A DNA stretch of 9,944 bases from Anaerolineae bacterium (lineage in GTDB: Bacteria; Chloroflexota; Anaerolineae; Anaerolineales; Villigracilaceae): positions 1-9,944 of the forward strand of contig PMLN01000003.1 in assembly GCA_003158885.1 (NCBI GenBank), written 5' to 3'. Positions 1-6,231 of this stretch are shown here, piece after piece. The notes beneath the pieces were generated by a model. That model was not told where the DNA came from. It made no database searches and saw only the letters and a list, made by a program, of their open reading frames with translations. The translations under genes were made by a program, and so were the position numbers. Position 1 is the stretch's first letter; every line of letters starts with the position of its first letter.

Positions 1-764
1 TCGTTGCAAAATTTCTCAATTGGATTAGTTTTTATTGAGTTACTTACCCCAGTTTGACCAAGCCATAGGTGAGTAAGTTCATGGAGGAGCGTGAATGACC
101 ACGCAGAATGACTATCCTGGTCGTTTATAATAATGAATGGTGCTATCGAATCTACTAAAGCGAAGCCCCGAAATATTTCAGTATCAATTTTGGTATGCCA
201 GCTTCCGAGGTCTCCAATTAGTAAAACAAAAACTCCTTTTGCCTCACCGGACTCGCGCAACAAAGCAAAAGCATCATCCGGACTAGACTGAGCATAAAAC
301 TCACCTTGATTTATTTGGAGCGTCTTTCTGATAGATGCTAAAACAGCCGCTACCCCATCGGACATCTTGGATGATCCAATGAATTGAAGCGGCTCAACCT
401 CTTCGTCCTCCTCCAACGCCGAGTGAACTATACTCTGTCGCGCTACTACATTACGAATGAGAACATCGAGGAAAGCATTTTCTGACGCTGAATAATCTTT
501 GGGAAGTGTACGGAAGTCTTGACCCCGATTTCCCTTTCGAGGAGGCGCGGCCATATAGAATGTCAAGAGCGGCCTTCGGTAAGCCTTTGACATCTTTACC
601 AACAAGGAACGACTCAATATCCCCGTTGTCTCAAATTCTGCAAGACGGTCAACCGCGGATGAGTTTTGCGTATCCAGAATGGATAACTTCTTCGCGGCTT
701 CATCCAGGGTGAGACTTGCCGTTTTGCGAGCCCAAATGAGTATCTCTGGATTAATTTTTGGCAC
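1..764 (-). CDS. XRE-ImmA/IrrE family metallo-endopeptidase, C-terminus cut by window edge
   Basis: Translating the minus strand from a GTG at 764-762 gives 254 codons without a stop, running off the left edge. An AGAGGA Shine-Dalgarno lies about 7 nt upstream and no ATG start is available. Residues 1-75 look like the degenerate XRE-type HTH found at the front of this family (PEILIWARKTASLTLDEAAK, then a YRRP motif at 62-65). Residues 199-214 (RGFAL.D..AP.IIIND) and the zinc motif HELTH at 228-232 are the signature of the ImmA/IrrE peptidase domain (COG2856). The third metal ligand, normally a Glu shortly after the N-x-x-E-x-x-CN stretch, would lie just past the edge. Known relatives cleave phage or stress repressors, and HTH-fused ones often sit beside a toxin-like partner. 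Here the partner, if any, would be left of position 1. The family call is solid; the target is unknown. The gene is AT-richer than the phage-like genes to its right and starts 27 nt after a broken transposase. Confidence 0.88.
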   Translation of the reverse strand, partial: MPKINPEILIWARKTASLTLDEAAKKLSILDTQNSSAVDRLAEFETTGILSRSLLVKMSKAYRRPLLTFYMAAPPRKGNRGQDFRTLPKDYSASENAFLDVLIRNVVARQSIVHSALEEDEEVEPLQFIGSSKMSDGVAAVLASIRKTLQINQGEFYAQSSPDDAFALLRESGEAKGVFVLLIGDLGSWHTKIDTEIFRGFALVDSIAPFIIINDQDSHSAWSFTLLHELTHLWLGQTGVSNSIKTNPIEKFCN

Positions 765-783
765 TTTTTCTTCCTCTAATTTC

Positions 784-810
784 GGGGCGTCTTATACCGC
801 GACGCTCCCC
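784..810 (-). other. Hairpin over transposase stop, upstream of the ImmA-like gene
   Basis: GGGGCGTC at 784-791 pairs with GACGC-T-CCCC at 801-810 (nine pairs, one bulged base, nine-base loop). It covers the stop codon of the truncated transposase frame and ends about 20 nt before the GTG of the next gene. No U-run follows on the minus strand, so it is not a convincing terminator. It could be a processing or translational-coupling structure, or chance. Confidence 0.35.
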
Positions 811-1274
811 AATGAAACCGAGCTAGAATTCTTTCCAGTCAACTTGTTATAGGTCTCATCAACTTCTACCTGTACAGAAAGGTTGGAAAAAGAACCAATC
901 TGCATAGCTAATCGAATTCGATGAAGCATAAACCAAGCAGATTTTTGAGTGACACCCAAGGAACGGGCAATCTCATAAGACGAAACGCCATTCTTGGCAT
1001 TGGCAATCATCCAAATTGCGGCAAGCCATTTATTCAACTTGACGGGGGAGTCCTCGAAGATAGTACCAACTTTGACAGAGAATTGTTTTCCACATTTCTT
1101 GCACTTCCACACCTTGCGAGTCTCCAAAAAGTATTGTTCTTTACCTTCACAATTCGGGCATGTGACTCCCTTGGGCCAGCGCAAACTAGCGACAAAATCA
1201 ATGGCTTCTTTCTGATTGGAGAAGTATATTATCGCGCCTTGCAAGGTACTGGGCAAGCCACTGTTGGTTTTCAT
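792..1274 (-). pseudogene. IS1595-type transposase, truncated after the first catalytic Asp
   Basis: The 160-aa product begins with the zinc-ribbon DNA-binding domain typical of IS1595/ISXO2-like transposases (C39-P-N-C42 and C58-K-K-C61). An HTH region follows around residues 96-124 (YEIARSLGVTQKSAWFMLHR), then the start of the DDE catalytic core, VEVDETY, with first Asp D139. Family members normally continue with IGGK-like sequence and reach roughly 300 residues. Here the frame carries only about 18 more residues and stops. The later catalytic Asp/Glu residues are absent, so it cannot transpose by itself. The tail (KLTGKNSS) loosely resembles a later stretch of some homologues, which would suggest an internal deletion, but this is weak. 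No terminal inverted repeats were found. The AT-rich composition matches the neighbouring ImmA-like gene. The frame is intact and has a strong promoter, so a retained DNA-binding role is possible but unproven. Confidence 0.8.
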
Positions 1275-1280
1275 ACCAAC

Positions 1281-1309
1281 ATTCTAGCACAAACGCTCTG
1301 GTGCGTCAA
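1281..1309 (-). promoter_or_regulatory. Sigma70-type promoter of the truncated transposase (leaderless start)
   Basis: On the minus strand TTGACG (1309-1304) is followed by a 17-nt spacer and TAGAAT (1286-1281). Transcription would start about 7 nt later, at or next to the A of the ATG at 1274, so the mRNA would be leaderless or nearly so; no Shine-Dalgarno is present. The 12 bp at 1301-1312, which cover the -35 box, recur exactly at 8949-8960 in the main leftward promoter. Confidence 0.7.
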
Positions 1310-1331
1310 GTATATTATTTGTATCGAAAAG

Positions 1332-1751
1332 CTATATTGCTTCCAGATCCAGCCACTTGGTAAACTTTACCGATGCGTCTCGCTCGACTTCATAAAGAGC
1401 CATTCCGACCGACACCGGACGATCCCTGAACACCTCCGGGCTGCTCTCTGCCCGCCCCACCAACATTTGCAGATCGTTCCTGAACAGCATATCGGCGCCA
1501 ACGGTGGTCATCAGGAACTCCACATCGCCGGCAGTGATGCCGTCCGCTTCGAGCCCAAGGGCATCGAAGCGGAGGAAGTGGCCGCCTCCATCAAAACGCA
1601 CAAGCCCGGTATCGTAAACGGTGCGAACCGGCAGACGTGGGAACCAACAATATCTTGGCGGAGGCTTCAAAAAGACGTTGATCATCTTGCCGCGCACAAC
1701 CGTCCCTGGCTTGACGGTCTCGATCTCTATTCTCACAATGTTATGCTTCAT
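1332..1751 (-). CDS. Hypothetical protein, last gene of the leftward operon
   Basis: This is a 139-aa product I do not recognise. The ATG at 1751 overlaps the upstream stop in an ATGA arrangement, with AAGGAG just ahead of it inside the end of the previous gene, so translational coupling is expected. The sequence opens with a beta-rich stretch (NIVRIEIETVKPGTVVRGKM), then a Pro/aromatic segment (PPPRYCWFPRLP) and a Gly-rich turn (RFDGGGHFLRFDALG). It has no membrane segment, signal peptide or metal motif. It looks like a small soluble alpha/beta protein. The gene ends 57 nt before the start of the AT-rich transposase gene, and the promoter of that gene fills the gap. Confidence 0.75.
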   Translation of the reverse strand: MKHNIVRIEIETVKPGTVVRGKMINVFLKPPPRYCWFPRLPVRTVYDTGLVRFDGGGHFLRFDALGLEADGITAGDVEFLMTTVGADMLFRNDLQMLVGRAESSPEVFRDRPVSVGMALYEVERDASVKFTKWLDLEAI

Positions 1752-2185
1752 TGCTCTCCTTCACCCTTGGGGTGAATAGTTTTGTAAACACTCTGCTGTA
1801 TTCCAGCCAGGAACGTGCGGATTTTATATCCAAACGTCATTGCTTCTTCGACCAGGCACAGGCAGATCAGCGCATAGGAAGCCAGATCCATCAATGTATC
1901 CTGAATGCTCTCGCCAACCAGGTCGTTATTCGGGTTGGTGATCAGATTTCCTGCGCGGACAAACTTGTCGCTCATCCGGATCAGGACGCCGACCTCTGCC
2001 GGTATGTGGAAGACTTCCGCGACGCGAAAGTTCGCAAAAGCATCGGAGCTATCTGCGCCGGCGTATCCAGCCGATTTCCTGATATGCAGCTCTTTGATTT
2101 CATCCAGCAATCGCGGGATGCGGTCAGATGTCTTTAGCTCTTCAAGAAGAGCAAGAAAACGTGGATTAGCGGCCATGCCTGACAA
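1748..2185 (-). CDS. All-alpha MazG/DUF1599-like phage protein, possibly nucleotide-associated
   Basis: The product has up to 145 aa. Helical motifs in order are K37...Y41, NFR at 52-54, RMSDKFVR at 70-77 and E92...D96..D100L..YAL. The order K-Y, NF, R-M-D-K-R, then E-x3-D-x3-D-L-x2-Y matches small phage proteins of the DUF1599/DUF6378 kind, which resemble all-alpha NTP pyrophosphatases (MazG/dUTPase-like). The Glu/Asp residues could bind Mg2+; the substrate cannot be told from sequence. The start is uncertain. TTG at 2185 has AGGA five bases ahead, while the in-frame ATG at 2176 has a poorer site. Using TTG, the gene overlaps the end of the Lar-like gene by 20 nt; it runs into the next gene by an ATGA overlap. 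A role in nucleotide pool cleaning or base modification is inference from family context. Confidence 0.72.
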   Translation of the reverse strand: MSGMAANPRFLALLEELKTSDRIPRLLDEIKELHIRKSAGYAGADSSDAFANFRVAEVFHIPAEVGVLIRMSDKFVRAGNLITNPNNDLVGESIQDTLMDLASYALICLCLVEEAMTFGYKIRTFLAGIQQSVYKTIHPKGEGEQ

Positions 2186-2396
2186 TCCATTCCTGTACAG
2201 TGGCAGCCGCCAGGTTTTTCGCCATCTTATTCCATTCGTTCATCGCAGCGTCATCGCCTGCGTCTTGGTCCACAGCGACGGATCTCATTCCACAGCCGGC
2301 GCACTCCACGGCAATGCCGTGCACGTATTCCATCGTTGTGGTTTCAATCAAGTAAACATTGGCATTTGTCTTGCAATGGGGACAAGGGGTAATCAT
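2166..2396 (-). CDS. Lar-like restriction-alleviation zinc-ribbon protein
   Basis: This 76-aa product carries CPHC at residues 5-8, C-x2-C at 32-35 (CAGC, followed by GMRS), and an Ala/Asp-rich helix with a WN pair (AAMNEWNKM). That is the layout of the Lar family (CPFCG ... CxxCG ... A..WN), named for the Rac prophage protein that modulates type I restriction. Many phage proteins share the fold without tested function, so restriction alleviation here is inference. The ATG at 2396 has a TAGGAGA Shine-Dalgarno six bases upstream. A C-terminal extension of about 18 residues follows the WN helix, and the end overlaps the next gene. A position late in an early operon suits an accessory anti-host factor. 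Confidence 0.75.
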   Translation of the reverse strand: MITPCPHCKTNANVYLIETTTMEYVHGIAVECAGCGMRSVAVDQDAGDDAAMNEWNKMAKNLAAATVQEWIVRHGR

Positions 2397-2404
2397 GGTG
2401 TCTC

Positions 2405-2494
2405 CTACGATCTGAGGTAATACCTGACCCAGGCAGTCATCAAAACGACTGCAACCAGCAGTATGGGATCATTCTCGGAACTTCTCCTGTGCAT
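2405..2494 (-). CDS. Possible 29-aa single-span membrane peptide
   Basis: An ATG at 2494 opens a 29-codon frame whose second half is hydrophobic (PILLVAVVLMTAWV) and then positively charged (RYYLRS). It overlaps the 3' end of the preceding gene in another frame and covers most of the 72-nt gap before the Lar-like gene. Its TAG stop lies inside the TAGGAGA ribosome site of that gene. No good Shine-Dalgarno is seen before the ATG. The hydrophobic run is short for a full membrane span. It may be chance. Confidence 0.22.
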   Translation of the reverse strand: MHRRSSENDPILLVAVVLMTAWVRYYLRS

Positions 2495-2690
2495 CGGTGA
2501 GATCAATGATATGGGTGGGTTCGCCTTGAGCGATATCGGCCCACACATACATCGTGATCTTGCCGTCCATGGTTTCGATCCAGATAATCGGCTGAGTGCC
2601 AGGGACATCCTTCACGCCGCATCCTTCAACGACGATCTCGGCGCGCTGTCTGCCATCGACGGTTCTTTGGTTCATGCCAAACATATTCAT
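2469..2690 (-). CDS. Small hypothetical protein
   Basis: The product has 73 aa and I do not recognise it. The ATG at 2690 was chosen because GGAGA lies five bases ahead of it. A longer reading of the same frame upstream would run through a strong hairpin and has no ribosome site. The sequence is acidic overall and reads as several beta strands (AEIVVEGCG, QPIIWIETMDGKITMYVWADI) followed by a short C-terminal helix. The alternation suggests a compact single-domain beta protein. No metal or nucleotide motif is seen. It follows the Sak4-like ATPase after a 113-nt gap that holds a 13-bp stem. A single-strand binding or recombination accessory role is possible from position alone, with no sequence support. 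Confidence 0.68.
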   Translation of the reverse strand: MNMFGMNQRTVDGRQRAEIVVEGCGVKDVPGTQPIIWIETMDGKITMYVWADIAQGEPTHIIDLTDAQEKFRE

Positions 2691-2742
2691 TGTGTTCTCC
2701 AAATTAAATAGGATTGGACAATTGCGGATATGGAAACAGGTT

Positions 2743-2795
2743 CCACCGCGCCAGGTCGTCCAGGAGGCCAATCGAGGCAATGCCTGGCGCGGTGG
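2743..2795 (-). repeat. 13-bp perfect inverted repeat in the intra-operon gap
   Basis: The arm at 2743-2755 (CCACCGCGCCAGG) is exactly complementary to 2783-2795, with a 27-nt loop that contains a smaller GCC/GGC stem. It fills most of the gap between the Sak4-like gene and the next small gene. No U-run follows on either strand, so it is not a standard terminator. It may be an mRNA processing or stability element, an attenuator of the distal genes, or a DNA structure used in replication. Confidence 0.75.
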
Positions 2796-2803
2796 TCCTT
2801 TCC

Positions 2804-3775
2804 TTACTTAGCGAAGTCGGGCACCTCTTCTTCGACCGGCTTCTGGAACGCCATGCCGATCGCGGTCATCGCCGCAGTCGCCATGTCGGGCGTGTACGTG
2901 GTGAATTTTGCAGCCCTCAGAGCGGCGCGAACTTGCTCTTCGGTCACGTTGTACTTCTTCTGCGCAGCCGTGAGTAAGTCCGCAAACGACATGTCGTAGG
3001 ACTTGGTCTCCGCGGCGGCCATGCTCATGCCAATGGGAGCCTTCTGGCTGGGACGCTCCGTTGCCGGCGCGCCGCCGTTCAGCCAGTCCGCCAGTTCCTT
3101 GAAGAACTTGACATCCGGCTTGACCATCTGGCGGTCGGCCAGTTCCTTCATACGCGACTTGGAGACGATCAGGCGGTGATCCACATCAATGTCGGCCACC
3201 ATGGTGAACTCGTACTCCATGCCAGCCCGCTGGATGGGCGCCATGCCAACCTTCACGACCTGTTTCTTGCCGCCTTCCTCCCTTTGCTCGTATTCCATCT
3301 TGGAGCGCATGGTGCAGACGATATGAGCGGGGGATTGAAGCATGGCATCCACCAGCTTGTTGTGCAGCGGCGTCACCTTCCTCCAGGCAACATACGAGTT
3401 GCCGGATCTGGAAGCGGCCACGGCCTGGTCGACCAATGACAACGCGCCGCCTTCGCCTTCCCAGGCATGGGACAGGCTGTCGATCACGATGACGTTGTAG
3501 CCGGCTTCCTCTGCCGCATGCAGCGCCTCAACGTACACTTCCGGGTTGAACATGCGATGATCCATCGGCAGCTCGAGCACGTCGAACTTGAAGAAATCCG
3601 CGTATAACCGGGCAGACCCTCGTTCGGTGTCGATCACGGCGATCCTGCCGTTCGGGCCAGCCAATGCCGTGGCGCAGGTCAAACTGGTCCAGGTCTTGCC
3701 CGAACCAGACGGGCCGTCAATCGCCACACGGGCCTTCAGTTGTTCGCGAACCGCAGTCTGGAATGAAAAGCTCAT
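2804..3775 (-). CDS. Sak4-like RecA-fold phage ATPase (recombinase/annealase type)
   Basis: The product has 323 aa from the ATG at 3775, which has GGAGA about 7 nt upstream; an earlier in-frame start lacks this and would overlap the upstream gene. Walker A is GPSGSGKT at 21-28. A second strand, IAVIDTERGSA (45-55), follows, and Walker B is NVIVIDSLSHAW at 94-105. This is the compact RecA-like core of phage AAA proteins of the Sak4 group, which act in single-strand annealing or recombination, usually with a single-strand binding protein. The residues after about 235 form an Ala/Lys-rich linker and a helical tail unlike the core. The gene sits directly downstream of a Cas4-like nuclease, the exonuclease-plus-recombinase pairing common in phages. 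No recognisable SSB occurs in the window. The ATPase fold is certain; the exact role is inferred. Confidence 0.85.
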   Translation of the reverse strand: MSFSFQTAVREQLKARVAIDGPSGSGKTWTSLTCATALAGPNGRIAVIDTERGSARLYADFFKFDVLELPMDHRMFNPEVYVEALHAAEEAGYNVIVIDSLSHAWEGEGGALSLVDQAVAASRSGNSYVAWRKVTPLHNKLVDAMLQSPAHIVCTMRSKMEYEQREEGGKKQVVKVGMAPIQRAGMEYEFTMVADIDVDHRLIVSKSRMKELADRQMVKPDVKFFKELADWLNGGAPATERPSQKAPIGMSMAAAETKSYDMSFADLLTAAQKKYNVTEEQVRAALRAAKFTTYTPDMATAAMTAIGMAFQKPVEEEVPDFAK

Positions 3776-3819
3776 TTGATTTTCTCCATAAATTAGATTT
3801 GGTTTCTGTTGTCGGAATG

Positions 3820-4605
3820 TTAGATCGTACAAATTTCAACGAACGGGCAATACTCGCACAGGAAGCTGGGCTCCGTGTCGGGCATTTCGCCCGTCTCAAG
3901 AGCTTTGAGCAGTTTGTTTCTCCTTTCTTCAATGAGTTGTTGGATCTCCGCAGGATCTCTCAGCGGGATCTCGATCAATACCGCGCCAGTGTGGGCTTCG
4001 TTGGAGGACTTGCCGCACTTGGGGCAGGAGAGGTCGCCCGCCCCATTGGGAACGTACATCACCTTGCATGTCCGGCACTTGGTAGGGCCCGACATGTCGA
4101 TGTACTGGATCGCCGCAGACCGGACATCCTTCCCGTTCTGGCGAAGCATTTCAGCATAGATATTGACTTGCAGTTCATGACTACCGTATGGAAGTTTCGA
4201 TGGCGTTAGCCATCTGGTGCTCTTAAAATCGATGATGCGACCGTCGCGATAGACATCCATCTTCCCCTCAAGGCCAAGCGCGTACACTGGGATCTCCGCC
4301 TCATCACCGTCGCCGGCGTGTTCCAGGACGGAATGAGCGATGTTCCCGATCAGCCGGTACATCTGGGCATGAATGTATTCAGGAGCTGTGGTTGTCTTGG
4401 TGTACCAAGCCTTGCGCAGGCAGCCCGTGAGATCGGTGACGTGAATTCCAGTGCGGTCCTTATCATCCAGAATGGCCTTGACAAGGATGTAATCAAAGCC
4501 GCAGGTTTGTTGATTGTTTTTGGCGCACGCGAGACAGTCTTCGCGCTTCAGTTCGCCTTTGCCGGCGGAACACAAAACAGTGTCGGAGTGCTTATTCGCT
4601 ATCAT
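3820..4605 (-). CDS. Cas4/RecB-like PD-(D/E)XK nuclease with three Cys clusters
   Basis: The 261-aa product shows the Cas4/RecB-type active site: H91 in GNIAHSVLEH, D117 in LEGKMDVY, IDFKS at 125-129 (D126, K128) and Q146 in ELQVNIYAEML. C62 together with C250, C253 and C259 fits the split 4Fe-4S cage of Cas4/AddB nucleases. Two further clusters are unusual: C12, C24, C27, C35 at the N-terminus, and C177-x2-C180 with C194-x2-C197 inserted between the catalytic core and the C-terminal cysteines, which look like zinc knuckles. The expected activity is single-strand or end-directed DNA exonuclease, supplying the Sak4-like ATPase encoded 44 nt downstream. The start ATG at 4605 has GAGG nine bases upstream and overlaps the previous gene by 14 nt. 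There are no CRISPR genes or repeats here, so this is a phage recombination nuclease rather than an adaptation protein. Confidence 0.85.
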   Translation of the reverse strand: MIANKHSDTVLCSAGKGELKREDCLACAKNNQQTCGFDYILVKAILDDKDRTGIHVTDLTGCLRKAWYTKTTTAPEYIHAQMYRLIGNIAHSVLEHAGDGDEAEIPVYALGLEGKMDVYRDGRIIDFKSTRWLTPSKLPYGSHELQVNIYAEMLRQNGKDVRSAAIQYIDMSGPTKCRTCKVMYVPNGAGDLSCPKCGKSSNEAHTGAVLIEIPLRDPAEIQQLIEERRNKLLKALETGEMPDTEPSFLCEYCPFVEICTI

Positions 4606-4900
4606 TTTTTATTACCTCGAAAGTTGGGAATGGCTTTCCGATAACGGAAACTACAGTACGGTTTCCAATGAAGATCCAGAGTTCAATTTGTCCGGGATGC
4701 CGGACCACTTCAAAGAGTGCCTTGTACAAGCCTTCGGCATTCACGTTCCCTCGGCTGTTCTGGTAGAACACGACAGTCATCAGCCGAAGGAAATATCGAT
4801 TGCCACGCCTCAGGATGAAGGTCTTGAAAGACTGGAGTGGTCTGCCTTGGAAAACAACGTTGATCACAATGCCTCGAAGTTGTTTGTAGATCGATCCCAT
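4592..4900 (-). CDS. Small hypothetical protein between helicase and nuclease
   Basis: The frame gives up to 102 aa, and I do not recognise it. The ATG at 4900 overlaps the helicase end by 37 nt and has no ribosome site. An in-frame GTG at 4867 (91 aa) has GAGG four bases ahead and sits on the helicase stop, so it may be the true start. The sequence alternates basic and hydrophobic strands (FKTFILRRGNRYFLRLMTVVFY, ELWIFIGNRTVVSVIG), which suggests a small beta-rich, possibly nucleic-acid-binding domain. Its place between helicase and recombination nuclease makes a single-strand binding role conceivable, but no OB-fold signature can be named. The gene contains one copy of the 17-bp palindromic element (4634-4650). 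Confidence 0.65.
   Translation of the reverse strand: MGSIYKQLRGIVINVVFQGRPLQSFKTFILRRGNRYFLRLMTVVFYQNSRGNVNAEGLYKALFEVVRHPGQIELWIFIGNRTVVSVIGKPFPTFEVIKNDSE
4634..4650. repeat. 17-bp palindromic element, copy 1
   Basis: CTTTCCGATAACGGAAA has TTTCCG/CGGAAA arms around ATAA. Its exact reverse complement occurs at 7440-7456. It lies 29-45 nt upstream of the Cas4-like start, inside the preceding gene. A second inverted pair, GGAAAC at 4646-4651 and GTTTCC at 4661-4666, overlaps it. Confidence 0.7.
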
Positions 4901-6231
4901 TTGAAGGGATTGGTCTTTCCTACAGATCCATTTCTGTTCTTCTTGATGTAGACCCGCAGCGGAACGACGCGGATGGCTCCATCTTGATTTTCAGGAAATT
5001 GAGCAATGTCCTGCGGGCGGGGATTGGCTCCCCACGCCATGCGCGGGAACAAAACATGCGTCGCATCCTGCTCCAGGCTTCCGCTATCGCGCAGATCGGA
5101 TAATTCCGGTTCTGCGTCCGTGCCGCGATTGACAATGTTTCGCGACATCTGGGAAGCGATGATCAATGGAATATGATGCTTCTGAGACAGACCGCGCAAC
5201 CGGGTGGAAGAGATGGTCGTGTTGGTATTGAGATCGTTGACACGGTTGTTGATAAGCTGGACATAATCCAACCAAAACGACTTGGTTCCCCAACGAACGG
5301 CATCGAGATACACCCGCGACACCTCTTCGATGGTCGGCGCCCCCATGGTGATGATGCGCAAGGGAATGGCTCTCAAGTTCTCGATGGCATCCTTCACTCG
5401 TTGCATCTGATCGTCAGTGAGGGCGCTTGGGTTGCGCAGCAGTTCGTTGTCGATCTGGGTCTGAAGAGAGACCAGGTGGCGGGCGTATTCCAGTTCGCCA
5501 TTCTCCAGATTAAGGATGGTGGTAGGCCGCCCTTCGATTGCCTCATAGAATGCTTCGTAGCGCATGATGGAGGACTTGCCTTCTCCAGGCCGCGCCGCGA
5601 TGATCGGGTAATCCTGCGCTTCGTAAAACTTGACGATGGACTTGATGGGAATGATATGTGGGGTCAATGCCGGCACGAACGTACCGGATCGGCGCTGTTC
5701 GGTGACTTTCTGGAACAGATCCAGCAGGCTTCCAATCGACTGACCATCATTTCCGCGATTGCGCCTCATGGTCAGAATGTCGCTTTCGATCCGGTCCAAT
5801 AGTTCGTCTGGCGGAAGATCCATCCGGTCGCTGTCTGCCGCCCATAAGGCCGCCGAACGGCGAACGGCGCGCTGGACGGCGCTGTTCATGACGGTCTGCG
5901 CGAAATACTCGGTGGACTGGGCAGCGGAATAGGTAACCAGTTCATTGAGATAATCCATGCCCATCACGGACCCAAACTCATGTCCAAGGTCGCTGAGCTG
6001 GCTTTTTGCAACCAGGGAATTGATGACTGCCTGAATGGAGAGCTGCCCATCCCGGCCAAACGCCAGGATTTCCGCCCACAGGACTTGATGCGAGGGAAAC
6101 GCAAAGTCCTGCGGGAGAAGAAGCTCGGCGTGTTTCAATTCATCGCCATGCGAGATGACAGTTGCCAGAAGCGACCGCTCCGCGCCTGCCATCGCTTCCT
6201 GGTGCGCTTGAAAGTCATACACCGTGTTCAT
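4864..6231 (-). CDS. dnaB: DnaB-family replicative DNA helicase
   Basis: The 455-aa product is full length for the family. Residues 14-150 resemble the DnaB N-terminal domain (AERSLLATVI at 17-26, a HQVLW motif at 48-52). The RecA-like motor domain has Walker A ARPGEGKSS at 213-221, the catalytic-Glu region NLENGE at 241-246, Walker B WLDYVQLI at 320-327, the IIASQMSRN motif at 357-365, the LSDLRDSGSLEQDA signature at 377-390, and KKNRNG at 430-435 matching the arginine-finger/KxRNG motif. Canonical DnaB has Met or Thr at some Walker A positions where Glu and Ser stand here, a tolerable difference. It unwinds the fork 5' to 3' as a hexamer. The ATG at 6231 overlaps the upstream stop as ATGA, so it is probably co-translated with the unknown protein before it. 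It anchors the replication identity of the operon. Confidence 0.95.
   Translation of the reverse strand: MNTVYDFQAHQEAMAGAERSLLATVISHGDELKHAELLLPQDFAFPSHQVLWAEILAFGRDGQLSIQAVINSLVAKSQLSDLGHEFGSVMGMDYLNELVTYSAAQSTEYFAQTVMNSAVQRAVRRSAALWAADSDRMDLPPDELLDRIESDILTMRRNRGNDGQSIGSLLDLFQKVTEQRRSGTFVPALTPHIIPIKSIVKFYEAQDYPIIAARPGEGKSSIMRYEAFYEAIEGRPTTILNLENGELEYARHLVSLQTQIDNELLRNPSALTDDQMQRVKDAIENLRAIPLRIITMGAPTIEEVSRVYLDAVRWGTKSFWLDYVQLINNRVNDLNTNTTISSTRLRGLSQKHHIPLIIASQMSRNIVNRGTDAEPELSDLRDSGSLEQDATHVLFPRMAWGANPRPQDIAQFPENQDGAIRVVPLRVYIKKNRNGSVGKTNPFKWDRSTNNFEAL

Noticed and set aside
921..1775. Long + strand open frame of 284 codons
   Set aside because: It is antisense to the transposase remnant and the 1332-1751 gene, crosses their boundary, has low-complexity His/Ala-rich content and no ribosome site.
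2405..2608. 67-codon minus-strand frame overlapping the 2469-2690 gene
   Set aside because: Most of it is an alternative frame of a better-supported gene; only its last 29 codons are kept, as a weak candidate.
3820..4605. CRISPR adaptation system, because of the Cas4-like nuclease
   Set aside because: No repeats, cas1 or cas2 are present, and the neighbours are phage replication and recombination genes.
5173..5802. 209-codon + strand open frame
   Set aside because: It lies wholly antisense to the DnaB-family gene, whose protein motifs are unambiguous.
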